Shown here one piece after another: positions 1 to 10,891 of a stretch of DNA of 64,000 bases. The stretch is from an uncultured Pelagibacteraceae bacterium. Its GTDB lineage: Bacteria > Pseudomonadota > Alphaproteobacteria > Pelagibacterales > Pelagibacteraceae. Under the pieces are notes generated by a model that was not told the DNA's origin, ran no database searches, and saw only the letters and a list, made by a program, of their open reading frames with translations. Made by a program: the position numbers and the translations under genes. The stretch covers positions 1 through 64,000 of the forward strand of contig CABYFA010000004.1 of assembly GCA_902518155.1 (NCBI GenBank), written 5' to 3'. Position 1 is the first letter of the stretch; each line of letters begins with the position of its first letter.

Positions 1-2
1 AT

Positions 3-1052
3 AAGATATTAGAAGAATATTCAGTTGAAAAATCAGAAATAACACAGATTAAAAAAGAATTAAGAAAAAAAATTAATTTAGACAAATTAAACGTTGATCA
101 AAAATTTCAATTTACAATAGATCAATCAAGCTCTCTTATAAAAGAATTCATATTTCAAGTTTCAAACACTGAAAAAATTTTTCTTACGAGGGAAAAAAAG
201 ACCAACAAATTTGATCAAAAAATTGTTGTCACCAAGTTAAATAAAGATATTGTCTATGATGAAAGTATAATTTTAGATAGTCTTTACAAATCAGCTACAA
301 ATAAAAAAATTCCAGCCAATATTATAATTGAATTTGCAAGGATTTATGGTTTTCAGGTTGACTTTCAAAGAGACATTAGAAAAAAAGATAGTTTTCAAAT
401 CATGTTCGAAGTTTTTTTAGACGATAAAAAAAATATAATTGAAACCGGCAATATCCTTTATGCAAATCTAAAATTAAGCGGCGAGGATAATTCACTTTAT
501 TATTTTGATTCAAAAGAAAATAAGGGACATTATGATAAAAGTGGAAAAAGTGTTCAGAAAGCTTTGATGAAAACACCGATTAATGGTGCGAGACTTTCTT
601 CCTCTTTTGGAATGCGAAAACATCCGATAGATGGTTTTAATAAAATGCATAGAGGAACTGATTTTGCTGCACCTATGGGAACTCCTATAATGGCATCTGG
701 AAACGGTATAATAAAAAAAGCTGGATGGTGTGGAGGTGGAGGTAATTGCGTAGTGATTAAACACAACTCCACTTATCAAACTGTTTATGCACACATGTCG
801 AAATTTGCTAAAGGCATTAGAAAAGGAACAAGAGTCAAACAGGGACAAACTATTGGGTATGTCGGCTCTACTGGTAAATCAACTGGACCACATCTTCATT
901 ACGAGGTAATAGTTAATGGTAAAAGAATTAATTCTCAGACATTAAAACTGCCATCAGGTAAAACTTTAAAAGGTTCAGAAAGAAAAATCTTTGAAACTAA
1001 AAGAATTAAATTAGATGTATTAAAGTCTGAAAAAATAATTGGCTTAAATTAA
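3..1052 (+). CDS. M23-family metallopeptidase (LysM/OapA-like peptidoglycan endopeptidase), 5' truncated by window start
   Basis: Frame open from window start; GARLSSSFGMRKHPI..HRGTDFAAPMGTPI..GPHLHYEV is the peptidase M23 signature. Confidence 0.9.
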   Translation, partial: KILEEYSVEKSEITQIKKELRKKINLDKLNVDQKFQFTIDQSSSLIKEFIFQVSNTEKIFLTREKKTNKFDQKIVVTKLNKDIVYDESIILDSLYKSATNKKIPANIIIEFARIYGFQVDFQRDIRKKDSFQIMFEVFLDDKKNIIETGNILYANLKLSGEDNSLYYFDSKENKGHYDKSGKSVQKALMKTPINGARLSSSFGMRKHPIDGFNKMHRGTDFAAPMGTPIMASGNGIIKKAGWCGGGGNCVVIKHNSTYQTVYAHMSKFAKGIRKGTRVKQGQTIGYVGSTGKSTGPHLHYEVIVNGKRINSQTLKLPSGKTLKGSERKIFETKRIKLDVLKSEKIIGLN

Positions 1053-1462
1053 TTTACTTCTGAGTGTTCATCATCTTGACTATTTTCATTTTCCGGTAAT
1101 CTCTCAATTTTTTTCACTTTTTCAACATTTAAATTATTGCTGTCCTGTAAATTATGACTTTTAAAATCCATCTTTTTTTGAATTTCTTTTTCATTCAAAA
1201 TTCTTGTGAAATGATCGGCATGCTGAAAATAATTTTCTGAGAGAATCTTATCACCAACTGATAAGGCTTCCCTTGCTAGATTGTTGTATTTATCAATTAA
1301 TTTAGATGCATTATGGTTGTTTCTACCAGGAGCCTTTCTTTGAAAATTTTCAGTATTTGAGTAATTATTATTAAATTTATTTCTTTCCCCAGAGGGTTTA
1401 AATCCTCTATCGTTTCTTCTGAAGGTATTTCTTCTTCCGTTATTGTTTCTAAATGTAACCAT
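1049..1462 (-). CDS. DUF4167 family protein
   Basis: Arg/Asn-rich N-terminus followed by NLAREALSVGDKILSENYFQHADHFTRIL, typical of alphaproteobacterial DUF4167. Confidence 0.85.
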   Translation of the reverse strand: MVTFRNNNGRRNTFRRNDRGFKPSGERNKFNNNYSNTENFQRKAPGRNNHNASKLIDKYNNLAREALSVGDKILSENYFQHADHFTRILNEKEIQKKMDFKSHNLQDSNNLNVEKVKKIERLPENENSQDDEHSEVN

Positions 1463-1470
1463 TTTTTAAA

Positions 1471-2310
1471 TTATATTTTAATACTTACTATACATCGATC
1501 ATGATTTGACAAATCTTTAATGACCTTTTTAATATAAAATCCATTATTTTCTAATATTTTTTTAACTTTATTTTTTTGATCAAAACCTATCTCTAAAAAT
1601 AAATAACCTTTTTTTTTTATCAGTTCAGACGATCTAATTATTATTTTTCTCGTTTCTGATAACCCGTCAATTCCACCATCTAATGCCTCTACAGGCTCAT
1701 AGCTAACATCTTTTTCCAAACATTTTAAGAAATTTTTTTTAATGTAAGGAGGATTAGATATAATTAAATCATATTTGCCTGTGTTGAAATTGTCAATATT
1801 TGATTTGAATAATTTTAGCCTTCTATTTACTCCTAATTTAAGACTATTAATCTCGCTAATTTTAAGTGATTTAGCACTTATATCTATTCCAGTGCCAAAA
1901 AATTTTTTTTTTTCTTTTAAAATTGATAATATTATACAGCCAGAACCAACTCCAATTTCTAGTATTCTCATGCTTGCTTTATTTTTTGTTAATTCAAGAA
2001 TTTGTTCAACTAAAACTTCAGTGTCAGGTCTAGGTATTAATACATTCTTATCTATTAAAAATTCGTATTTCCAAAAATCTTTTTTTTTTGTTAAATAAGC
2101 TATCGGCTTTCTTTTTACTCGTTCTTGAATTAAAAAGTCAAAATATTTTAGATCTTTTTTATTTATTTTTTTATTATAATTTAAAATTATATATTTTTTA
2201 TCCTTTCTTATTGCTTGAGACATTAAAATTTCACTATCTAATTCTGCTGATTTAATCTTATTGTCTTTTAATATCAATTGACCTTTTTTTAATGCAGTTT
2301 CAATATCCAT
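1471..2310 (-). CDS. prmC: Release factor glutamine methyltransferase
   Basis: NPPY motif (IISNPPYIKK), RPDTEVLVE; adjacent to prfA. Confidence 0.93.
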   Translation of the reverse strand: MDIETALKKGQLILKDNKIKSAELDSEILMSQAIRKDKKYIILNYNKKINKKDLKYFDFLIQERVKRKPIAYLTKKKDFWKYEFLIDKNVLIPRPDTEVLVEQILELTKNKASMRILEIGVGSGCIILSILKEKKKFFGTGIDISAKSLKISEINSLKLGVNRRLKLFKSNIDNFNTGKYDLIISNPPYIKKNFLKCLEKDVSYEPVEALDGGIDGLSETRKIIIRSSELIKKKGYLFLEIGFDQKNKVKKILENNGFYIKKVIKDLSNHDRCIVSIKI

Positions 2311-2313
2311 GAA

Positions 2314-3384
2314 TTAAAGTTTACTTAAACTTTCTTCTTGTGCCTTTAAAGATAAAGACTCTATTATCTCATCAAAGGCTTCTCCCTCTAAGAATTCCTC
2401 TAACTTATGAAGTGTTAAATTAATTCTATGATCTGTAACTCTTCCTTGAGGAAAATTATAAGTTCTAATTCTCTCAGATCGATCTCCACTCCCAATTTTA
2501 CTTTTTCTATCAGCCGATCTCTCTTGATCTATCCTTGATCTTTCCAATTCATATAATCTTGCCCTCAATATTTTCATTCCTTTAGCTTTATTTTTATGTT
2601 GTGATTTTTCATCTTGTTGGGAAACACTCAAACCTGATGGAATATGTGTAATTCGTACCGCACTATCAGTTGTATTTACAGATTGACCACCAGGACCTCC
2701 TGCTCTAAAAACATCAATTCTTAAATCAGTCTCATTTATCTTTAAATCGACCTCCTCCGCTTCAGGCAAAACAGCAACTGTTGCTGCTGAAGTATGCACT
2801 CTGCCTTGTGTTTCAGTATCTGGGACCCTTTGAACTCTATGAACACCACTTTCATATTTAAGAGTAGAATAAATATTAGTACCCTTAATAGAAGCAATAA
2901 CTTCTTTTAATCCGCCAGCATCACTTCTTGAAATAGATATTAATTCTAATGACCATTTTTTTTTATGACAAACTTTTTCATACATTTTGAATAGATCACC
3001 AGCAAATAAACTCGCTTCTAGACCACCAGTGCCAGCTCTTATTTCTAAAATAGCATTTTTTTTATCAGCTTCATCTTTTGGTAGTAAAAATAATTTTAAC
3101 TTTTTCTCATTTTTCTCAAATTGTAAATTAAGGTCACTTAATTCATTATGAGCCATCTTCATTAACTCCTCATCAGAATTTTTATCATTTAGAATTTTTT
3201 CTAGTTCAATTTTATCATTTTTATATGAAGCATATTTCTTTGCGCTATAAACAATTTCATTTAAATCAGAATATTCTTTTGATTTTTCTGCAAACGATTT
3301 CTTGTCTACATTTCCTGATGCTAAATCTTTTTCTAAAGAAGAATGTCGAGTAATTAATTCTTCGATAGTTTTTTCTGGTATCAT
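2314..3384 (-). CDS. prfA: Peptide chain release factor 1
   Basis: GGQ motif ([25 protein letters not shown]), RF1 architecture. Confidence 0.97.
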   Translation of the reverse strand: MIPEKTIEELITRHSSLEKDLASGNVDKKSFAEKSKEYSDLNEIVYSAKKYASYKNDKIELEKILNDKNSDEELMKMAHNELSDLNLQFEKNEKKLKLFLLPKDEADKKNAILEIRAGTGGLEASLFAGDLFKMYEKVCHKKKWSLELISISRSDAGGLKEVIASIKGTNIYSTLKYESGVHRVQRVPDTETQGRVHTSAATVAVLPEAEEVDLKINETDLRIDVFRAGGPGGQSVNTTDSAVRITHIPSGLSVSQQDEKSQHKNKAKGMKILRARLYELERSRIDQERSADRKSKIGSGDRSERIRTYNFPQGRVTDHRINLTLHKLEEFLEGEAFDEIIESLSLKAQEESLSKL

Positions 3385-4484
3385 TTTGAATTATTCTCTA
3401 ATTCAGAAGCTTTCTTTTCAACTTCATTAATCACTCTAGTTATCATTTCCTCTGTCATAACTTTTTCACTTTGAACACCAGAAAGGTAAAGCATATTACT
3501 TCCTTTTTGCCCACCTGTAATTCCTACGTCTGTCATCGCAGCCTCACCAGGACCATTAACAACACATCCAATAATTGAGAGAGTAATTGGTGTCTTGATA
3601 TGTGATAATTTTTTCTCTAAAACCCTAACAGTATCAATTACTTGAAAACCTTGTCTTGCACAGGATGGGCAAGAAATAATTTTTACACCCCTATTTCTAA
3701 GACTCAATGATTTTAATATCTCATTTCCAATCGTCACCTCTTTTACTGGATCATCAGAAAGAGACACCCTAATCGTATCTCCGATTCCCTCTTTAAGGAG
3801 AATTCCTAAGCCAATTGAGGATTTGATACTTCCTGATATAAAACTACCAGCCTCGGTAATTCCTAAGTGAAGTGGATAATCTATTTTCCTTGAAAGTTGA
3901 CGATAGGCCTCTACGGATAAAAAGACGTCAGAAGATTTTACACTTACTTTTAAATTTGAAAAATCCATGTCCTCTAAAATTTCGATATTTCTTATTGCGC
4001 TTTCTACCAATGCTTCTGGACAAGGTTCTTTAAATTTCTCTAATATATCTTTTTCTAATGAACCAGCATTAACGCCTACTCTAATCGAACAATTATTATC
4101 TTTAGCAGATTTAATTACCTCAATAATTTTTTTTTTATCTCCAATATTTCCAGGATTTATTCTCAAACAACTTGCTCCATTTTCTGCAGCTTCAATTGCT
4201 CTCTTATAATGGAAATGGATGTCTGCAACTATTGGCATATCGATGTGTTTTGTAATTTCTTTTAGTGCTTTAGATGATGACTCATCAGGACAAGAAACTC
4301 TAACGATGTCAGCCCCTTCGGATTGTATTTCTTGAATTTGTTTAATTGTACTCTTAACATCTGATGTTAAAGTATTGGTCATCGATTGTACAGTTATAGG
4401 GTTTTCACCTCCAACTTTAACATTGCCTACATTTATAGTTTTGGTCCTTCGTCTTTTAATATCTCTAAAAGGTCTGATGCTCAT
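3381..4484 (-). CDS. ispG: 4-hydroxy-3-methylbut-2-enyl diphosphate synthase
   Basis: IspG/GcpE motifs [30 protein letters not shown]. Confidence 0.97.
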   Translation of the reverse strand: MSIRPFRDIKRRRTKTINVGNVKVGGENPITVQSMTNTLTSDVKSTIKQIQEIQSEGADIVRVSCPDESSSKALKEITKHIDMPIVADIHFHYKRAIEAAENGASCLRINPGNIGDKKKIIEVIKSAKDNNCSIRVGVNAGSLEKDILEKFKEPCPEALVESAIRNIEILEDMDFSNLKVSVKSSDVFLSVEAYRQLSRKIDYPLHLGITEAGSFISGSIKSSIGLGILLKEGIGDTIRVSLSDDPVKEVTIGNEILKSLSLRNRGVKIISCPSCARQGFQVIDTVRVLEKKLSHIKTPITLSIIGCVVNGPGEAAMTDVGITGGQKGSNMLYLSGVQSEKVMTEEMITRVINEVEKKASELENNSK

Positions 4485-4487
4485 TTT

Positions 4488-5702
4488 TTATTTTTGTAAT
4501 TTAAATTCTTTATGCAATGTAGTTAAAGCTTTTTTAGCATCTTTTTTATTAATCAAAACAGAAATTTTAATTTCAGATGTAGATATAACTTGAATATTAA
4601 TTTTTTTATTTGCTAAGGCTTGAAACATTCTAAAAGTAACACCAGGAGTTGTTATCATTCCGACACCAATTATTGATATTTTAGAAACTCCTTTTTGGAA
4701 TAACACTTTTTTAAAATTTATGCTTTTATTTTCTTGAATTATCTTTTTTGTTTTGTTGAGTTCTTCAGCTTTTATAGTAAAGGTTAAATCAGTTTCTTTT
4801 CCGTTCGGTGAAATATTTTGCACTACCATATCAACGTTAATAGAATTGATTGACAAAGGTTTAAAAATTGATGCCGCTACACCTGGTCTGTCTTTTACAC
4901 CAACTAAAGTAACTTTTGCATCATTGTGAGTTGAAGTAATTCCTGTGATAATTCTATTATTATTTAAATTGGTTCTTTTTCTAATTAATGTTCCAGGTTT
5001 TTTAATAAATGATGATTTTACCTCAATATTAATTCTATTTAATCTAGCATCTTGAATTGAAACAGGCTGCATAACTTTAGCACCTAAAGATGCCATTTCT
5101 AACATTTCTTCATAAGAAATTTCTTTAATTTTTTTTGCTTTTTTTAGTTTATTTGGGTCAGTGGTGTATACACCTTCCACATCTGTATAAATAATACATC
5201 TTTGCGCTTTAAAGGATTTTGCAATCATAATTGCACTTGCATCCGAACCCCCTCTACCTATCGTGGTTACTCTCTCGTTCATATTTACTCCTTGAAAGCC
5301 AGTTATAATAGGAATCCCTCCTTCTTTTAGAAATCTTAACAATTTATTTTTATTCACTTGTTGAATTCTTGAGTTTGTGTAAGGACCGTTAGTAAAAATT
5401 GGTATTTGCCAACCTAGCCAAGATCTTGATTTGAAGCCTTTATGGTTTAATCTCCCAGCTATTAAGGAGCATGCGACTTGCTCACCTGATGATACTAAAA
5501 CATCATATTCGGAGTCTAAGAAATTATTACTAATCTGTTTTGATTTTTTGATTAAGTCATTTGTCACACCACTCATAGCTGAAGAAACAACAATTACTTT
5601 GTTTTTTTTCTTTTTATATTCGATGATAATATCAGTAACTTTTTTAATTTTTTCAATTGTGCCCACCGATGTTCCACCAAATTTTAATACGACAATTTTC
5701 AT
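4488..5702 (-). CDS. lysC: Aspartate kinase
   Basis: KFGGTSVG N-terminus, GRGGSDASA, C-terminal ACT domains. Confidence 0.96.
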   Translation of the reverse strand: MKIVVLKFGGTSVGTIEKIKKVTDIIIEYKKKKNKVIVVSSAMSGVTNDLIKKSKQISNNFLDSEYDVLVSSGEQVACSLIAGRLNHKGFKSRSWLGWQIPIFTNGPYTNSRIQQVNKNKLLRFLKEGGIPIITGFQGVNMNERVTTIGRGGSDASAIMIAKSFKAQRCIIYTDVEGVYTTDPNKLKKAKKIKEISYEEMLEMASLGAKVMQPVSIQDARLNRINIEVKSSFIKKPGTLIRKRTNLNNNRIITGITSTHNDAKVTLVGVKDRPGVAASIFKPLSINSINVDMVVQNISPNGKETDLTFTIKAEELNKTKKIIQENKSINFKKVLFQKGVSKISIIGVGMITTPGVTFRMFQALANKKINIQVISTSEIKISVLINKKDAKKALTTLHKEFKLQK

Positions 5703-5767
5703 GATAAATATTTTTTTAATTAAAATTTATTGATTAAATACATCTTCAATATATTGTTAGTCTTGTA

Positions 5768-6496
5768 ATGAAAACTAGCACAATAAATAAAAAAGAAATA
5801 GAGAAATTTTCTAGAATTGCAGAAGAATGGTGGGATCCTACTGGTAAATTTAAACCTTTACATAAATTTAATCCTATAAGAGTTTCATATATAAAGGAAA
5901 AAATAATCAATAGTTTTAAACTTGAAAATTCAGATAAGCCATTACGAAAAATTAGATTATTAGATATTGGGTGTGGTGGTGGTTTACTATCAGAACCTAT
6001 GTGCAGATTAGGAGCAGAAGTTACTGGCATAGATGCATCCGAAAAAAATATACAAGTTGCAAAGCTTCATGCAAAAAAGAATAATTTAAAAATTAACTAT
6101 CTAACTGCCTCACCAGAAAATTTAAAAATAGATAGAGAATTTGATGTAATTTTGAATATGGAAATTATTGAACATGTTGAAGATGTTGATATTTTTTTAA
6201 AATCATGTTCATCACTATTAAAAAAGGGAGGTATAATGTTTGTTGCAACAATTAACAAAACTTTAAAATCTTATTTATTTGCAATAATAGGTGCTGAATA
6301 TATTTTAAGATGGCTACCAATTGGAACTCACGAATGGGATAAGTTTATAGATCCAAATGACTTAATCAAAATTTCTAAAAAATATAACCTTCAATTACAA
6401 AATCTAGACGGAATGAAGTTTAATATCATTACCGACAAATGGTCGATAAGCTCAGATAAATCAATTAATTATATTGGAAAATTTAATAAAGTTTAA
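5768..6496 (+). CDS. ubiG: Ubiquinone biosynthesis O-methyltransferase
   Basis: EEWWDPTGKFKPLHKFNPIR and SAM motif LDIGCGGGLLSEPM. Confidence 0.95.
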   Translation: MKTSTINKKEIEKFSRIAEEWWDPTGKFKPLHKFNPIRVSYIKEKIINSFKLENSDKPLRKIRLLDIGCGGGLLSEPMCRLGAEVTGIDASEKNIQVAKLHAKKNNLKINYLTASPENLKIDREFDVILNMEIIEHVEDVDIFLKSCSSLLKKGGIMFVATINKTLKSYLFAIIGAEYILRWLPIGTHEWDKFIDPNDLIKISKKYNLQLQNLDGMKFNIITDKWSISSDKSINYIGKFNKV

Positions 6497-6921
6497 TTAA
6501 TCTTATCTTCAATCCATGGTATCATTTCCGCCTCAACTCCTTCTTCCTTAAGTTCTTGAATTTCATTTTTTGTAGCTGTACCGTAAATACCTTTTTTCTT
6601 ATTTTTTTTGTTATAATGTAATGATCTTGCTTCGTAAGCAAAATTTTCACCCACATAATCAAAATTACTTTTGATAAATTTTTGATACTCTTTAATCTTA
6701 TTTTTTATCTCATTAAATTTGGTGTTATTTTTTTCAAGATCATCAATGCTATTTCTATTTATTAATTGAGGAGCCATTAAAGTTTTTTCAATTTTTTGAG
6801 AATTACATTTATGGCAATTTAAAAAGTTTTTACTTTTGAGTTTTTCATACTCTTTAGATGAGGCAAACCAGCTATCAAATGAGAAATCACAATTTTTGCA
6901 AATTAACTTATATTTGATCAT
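6493..6921 (-). CDS. DUF1178 family protein
   Basis: CxxC pairs (CKNC.. CHKC), C-terminal alphaproteobacterial DUF1178 pattern. Confidence 0.8.
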   Translation of the reverse strand: MIKYKLICKNCDFSFDSWFASSKEYEKLKSKNFLNCHKCNSQKIEKTLMAPQLINRNSIDDLEKNNTKFNEIKNKIKEYQKFIKSNFDYVGENFAYEARSLHYNKKNKKKGIYGTATKNEIQELKEEGVEAEMIPWIEDKIN

Positions 6922-6965
6922 AGTAATGATTTAGTAATAATTCTGTAAATTTCAATAGAACAAAT

Positions 6966-8267
6966 CTAACTTCGATAATCTCCGTTAATCTCAATATATT
7001 TTTTTGTCAAATCCATAGTGTAAACTTTGAAACTTTTGGAACCGCAAGAGATATCAATATTAATATCAATGCTATCACTTTTCATATATTCGGATACTTC
7101 ATCCTCATTATAATTAGAATTTAGCTTTCCATTAGAAACAACACTTATATCGCCAAATTTAATAGATAATTTTTCATGTTTAATTTGCACACCTGCTTTT
7201 CCTATTGCCATTACCACTCTGCCCCAATTGGGATCTTCGCCTGAGATAGCTGTTTTTACTAAAGGTGAATTTGCAATTGAGAAACCTATTTTTTTTGCGT
7301 CATTTTCATTTTTACACCCCTGAATATCAACAGTTATAAATTTTGAAGCACCTTCACCATCAGCTACAACTCTCTTAGCTAAATTTAATAAAACCTTATT
7401 TAAAGCAATATCAAAATTTTTAATTTTTTCATCATTAGCATTTTTAATTTTAGGATGTTTTGATTTTCCTGTTGAAAAAATTGAAACCATATCATTAGTG
7501 CTAGTATCACTATCACAGCTAATAGCGTTAAAAGTATTAGAAATATTTTTCCTTAAAAGTTTTTTAAGCACGTCATTTGGTAGATCAGCATCAGTAAAAA
7601 TATATGCTAAGGTTGTAGCCATATCAGGTTGTATCATGCCTGAGCCTTTAGCGACCCCAAATATCTTTACATCACTTCCACCAATTGAACATTCTTCCAT
7701 TGCCATTTTAGGCTGAGTGTCAGTAGTCATTATCCCTAATGCGGACTTCATCCAGATATACTTGTTTTGTGTATATTTTATTTTCTCAATTAGTTCAGGA
7801 ATTTTATTGATTATTTTTTCCTCAGGAAAAATCTCACCAATAGTTCCGGTACATCCAAAAATTATTTCCTTTGAATTAATTTTTTTTGGTTGATCTTCAT
7901 CCTCTTTCTGTTTTTGTGATAATTTCTGAGAGATAATTTCTGCAATTTTTTCGAGACTTTTATAACCATGTTTTCCAGTGAAACAATTAGCATTTCTTGT
8001 GTTCACTATTAAAGAAAAAATTTTTTTAGCCTTTTGATTTAAGTTCCATTTTATATTTTCAGAAATTATTTTAGATTGGGTATAAACAGACGCATAGTTA
8101 ACTCCATCTCTAAAATAAAACATAACTAAATCATCTCGAGAACTATTATATAAATCAGCACTAATCGTAGAAATTGCTACACCATCAATATGATCCAGAT
8201 CTTGAAATTCGTTTAATCTCTTGCTTTTTGATTTAGATGATAGAAAATTTGTTAAATTAATACCCAT
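6966..8267 (-). CDS. argJ: Glutamate N-acetyltransferase / amino-acid acetyltransferase
   Basis: GMIQPDMATTLAYIFTDA autocleavage-site motif; GEDPNWGRVVMAIG. Confidence 0.95.
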   Translation of the reverse strand: MGINLTNFLSSKSKSKRLNEFQDLDHIDGVAISTISADLYNSSRDDLVMFYFRDGVNYASVYTQSKIISENIKWNLNQKAKKIFSLIVNTRNANCFTGKHGYKSLEKIAEIISQKLSQKQKEDEDQPKKINSKEIIFGCTGTIGEIFPEEKIINKIPELIEKIKYTQNKYIWMKSALGIMTTDTQPKMAMEECSIGGSDVKIFGVAKGSGMIQPDMATTLAYIFTDADLPNDVLKKLLRKNISNTFNAISCDSDTSTNDMVSIFSTGKSKHPKIKNANDEKIKNFDIALNKVLLNLAKRVVADGEGASKFITVDIQGCKNENDAKKIGFSIANSPLVKTAISGEDPNWGRVVMAIGKAGVQIKHEKLSIKFGDISVVSNGKLNSNYNEDEVSEYMKSDSIDINIDISCGSKSFKVYTMDLTKKYIEINGDYRS

Positions 8268-8332
8268 TCTATTTAAAATAATTATTTAATGATTATATAA
8301 ATGGTTATAAGTAAATAATAAATCAAAAACTG

Positions 8333-10891
8333 ATGCTAAATCCACTTAATTTTTTCTCGAAACTAATTAAATCCAATAATCAAAGAGAACTTGATAGAAT
8401 TGCTAAAATTGTAAACAAAATTAATTCATTAGAAGAAGAAATCAAAAATTTAAAAGATGAGGACTTTCCAAAAAAAACAATCGAATTAAAAGAAAAAATT
8501 AAAAAAGGAGAAAAAATTGAGCAGATATTGCCTGAAGCTTTTGCATTAGTCAGAGAGGCATCAAAAAGAAAAAGAGGAGAAAGACATTTCGATGTTCAGT
8601 TAATAGGCGGAATAGTCCTTCAAGAGTCAAAAATTGCTGAAATGAAAACTGGTGAAGGAAAAACACTTACTATTACTCTTGCAGCATACCTTAATGCTCT
8701 TCATGAAAAAGGAGTTCATATAGTAACTGTAAATGATTACCTTGCTAAAAGAGATTCTCAAGAAATGGGTGAGATTTATAACTTTTTAGGATTATCATCT
8801 GGTTTCATAAACAATGATCAAGATGATGCTCAAAGAAAACAAAATTATAATTGTGATATTACTTATGCAACTAATAGTGAATTAGGTTTTGATTATTTAC
8901 GAGATAATATGAAATTTTCAAAAGATGAAATGGTGCAAAGAGAACACTTTTTTGCTATAGTTGATGAAATAGACTCCTGTTTAATTGATGAGGCCAGAAC
9001 ACCACTGATTATTTCTGGAGCAGCAGAGGATAGAACAGCCCAATATTTAGCTATAGATAAATTAATTAGATTTTTAAAAGAAAAAGACTACGAGGTTGAT
9101 GAAAAAGACAAAAATGTACTTTTAACCAATGACGGAATAAACAATATTGAAAAAATTTTTTCAAATGCAGGTATTTTAAAAAATAATAACTTTTATGATC
9201 CTGAAAACTTGAGTTTGGTTCACCATGTAAATCAAGCTTTACGAGCAAATCATTTATTTCAAAAAGGTAAAGATTACATCATTCAAGATGATGAGTTAAA
9301 AATTATAGATGAATTAACTGGTAGAATTCTTGAAGGAAGAAGATTTGGTGATGGGCTTCATCAAGCCTTAGAAGCAAAAGAGAGAATTCCCATAAAAGTT
9401 GAAAATCAAACTTTAGCTTCAATTACTTATCAAAATTATTTTAAATTATATGATAAAATTTCTGGTTGTACTGGAACAGCAGTAACAGAATCTCAGGAGT
9501 TTTACGAAATATATAATCTTCCAGTAGTTGTCATTCCAACTAATAAAAAAATGATAAGAAATGATTTTAATGATCAAATATTTAGAACAGAGACTGAAAA
9601 AAATGATGCTATCATTAGAAAGATAAAAGAGTGTCATCAAAAAGGTCAACCATTATTGGTGTTTACCTCTAGTATTAATAAATCTGAAATATATTCAAAT
9701 CTATTAAACAAAGAGAATATCAAACATGAAGTGCTTAATGCTAAAAATCATGAAGATGAGGCTAAAATAATTGCAGACGCTGGCAAAGAAAATTCTGTAA
9801 TTATAACTACCAGTATTTCTGGTAGAGGAGTAGACATTCAGCTTGGCGGAAAGAAAGGCTCAATTCCAGATGAAGAATTAAGGTTGAATAAGGAAAAAAT
9901 TAAATCACTTGGTGGATTATTTGTAATTGGAACTGAAAGAATGGAGTCTCGAAGAGTTGACAATCAAGCAAGAGGTAGATCAGGACGTCAAGGTGATGAG
10001 GGAAATTCAATCTTTTATGTAAGTCTTGAAGATGATTTAATGAGAATTTTTGGATCAGACTCAATGAATAATATATTACAAAAACTTGGTCTTAAAGATG
10101 GAGAAAGTATTGATCATCCTTGGATAAATAAAGCTTTAGAGAGAGCTCAGCAAAAGGTAGAAGCTCGAAATTTTGACATAAGAAAAACATTAATTAAATT
10201 CGATAACGTTTTAAATGACCAAAGAAATGTAATCTTTAGTCAAAGAGAAGATGCTATGAATAGTGACACAATTTTTGATTATTCTAATAGTTTTTTAAAC
10301 GAAATAATTGATGATATTATTAGACTTAAAATAAAGAAAAAATCTAATCCTAAAAGCACTGATTTTGAAAATAAACTTAAATCAATTTTAGGAAAGAATT
10401 TTATATATTCATACCTAGAGGAACTTACAAATTGTAGTGATAAAGAGTTAAGGGAATCATTAAATAAAAAATTTCAAGACTCGAGGGAGGAAAGAATAAA
10501 ATTGTTAGGTAAAGATCAATCACAAGATATAGAAAAAAGAATTTTTTTACAAACTATTGATATAAATTGGAAATCCCACATTCAGTATTTAGAACAACTT
10601 AGACAAGTTATCGGATTAAGATCTTACGGTCAAAGAGATCCTTTAGTGGAATATAAAAAAGAAGCATTTCACTTGTTTGAAAGTTTATTAAATAGATTGA
10701 AACTTGATTTAACAACAATATTAATGAATCTTACCTTACTTCAATCACAAACAAAAAATTCACAAGAAACTAAAATAAAATCTGATAACCCAAAATGCTT
10801 ATTGGCCTTAAATAATGACAGAAAAATTTCAAGAAATGAAAAATGTGAGGCTACTGGAAAAAAATTTAAACATTGTTGTGGAGCTTTATAA
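8333..10891 (+). CDS. secA: Preprotein translocase ATPase SecA
   Basis: Full-length SecA; AEMKTGEGKTL Walker A, C-terminal zinc-binding tail KCEATGKKFKHCCG. Confidence 0.98.
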   Translation: MLNPLNFFSKLIKSNNQRELDRIAKIVNKINSLEEEIKNLKDEDFPKKTIELKEKIKKGEKIEQILPEAFALVREASKRKRGERHFDVQLIGGIVLQESKIAEMKTGEGKTLTITLAAYLNALHEKGVHIVTVNDYLAKRDSQEMGEIYNFLGLSSGFINNDQDDAQRKQNYNCDITYATNSELGFDYLRDNMKFSKDEMVQREHFFAIVDEIDSCLIDEARTPLIISGAAEDRTAQYLAIDKLIRFLKEKDYEVDEKDKNVLLTNDGINNIEKIFSNAGILKNNNFYDPENLSLVHHVNQALRANHLFQKGKDYIIQDDELKIIDELTGRILEGRRFGDGLHQALEAKERIPIKVENQTLASITYQNYFKLYDKISGCTGTAVTESQEFYEIYNLPVVVIPTNKKMIRNDFNDQIFRTETEKNDAIIRKIKECHQKGQPLLVFTSSINKSEIYSNLLNKENIKHEVLNAKNHEDEAKIIADAGKENSVIITTSISGRGVDIQLGGKKGSIPDEELRLNKEKIKSLGGLFVIGTERMESRRVDNQARGRSGRQGDEGNSIFYVSLEDDLMRIFGSDSMNNILQKLGLKDGESIDHPWINKALERAQQKVEARNFDIRKTLIKFDNVLNDQRNVIFSQREDAMNSDTIFDYSNSFLNEIIDDIIRLKIKKKSNPKSTDFENKLKSILGKNFIYSYLEELTNCSDKELRESLNKKFQDSREERIKLLGKDQSQDIEKRIFLQTIDINWKSHIQYLEQLRQVIGLRSYGQRDPLVEYKKEAFHLFESLLNRLKLDLTTILMNLTLLQSQTKNSQETKIKSDNPKCLLALNNDRKISRNEKCEATGKKFKHCCGAL

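Noticed and set aside
510-848. Antisense ORFs inside long genes (e.g. 510-848, 1775-2098, 3967-4209, 10953-11318, 20382-20789, 28905-29555)
   Set aside because: Overlap well-supported conserved genes on the opposite strand and show no recognisable family
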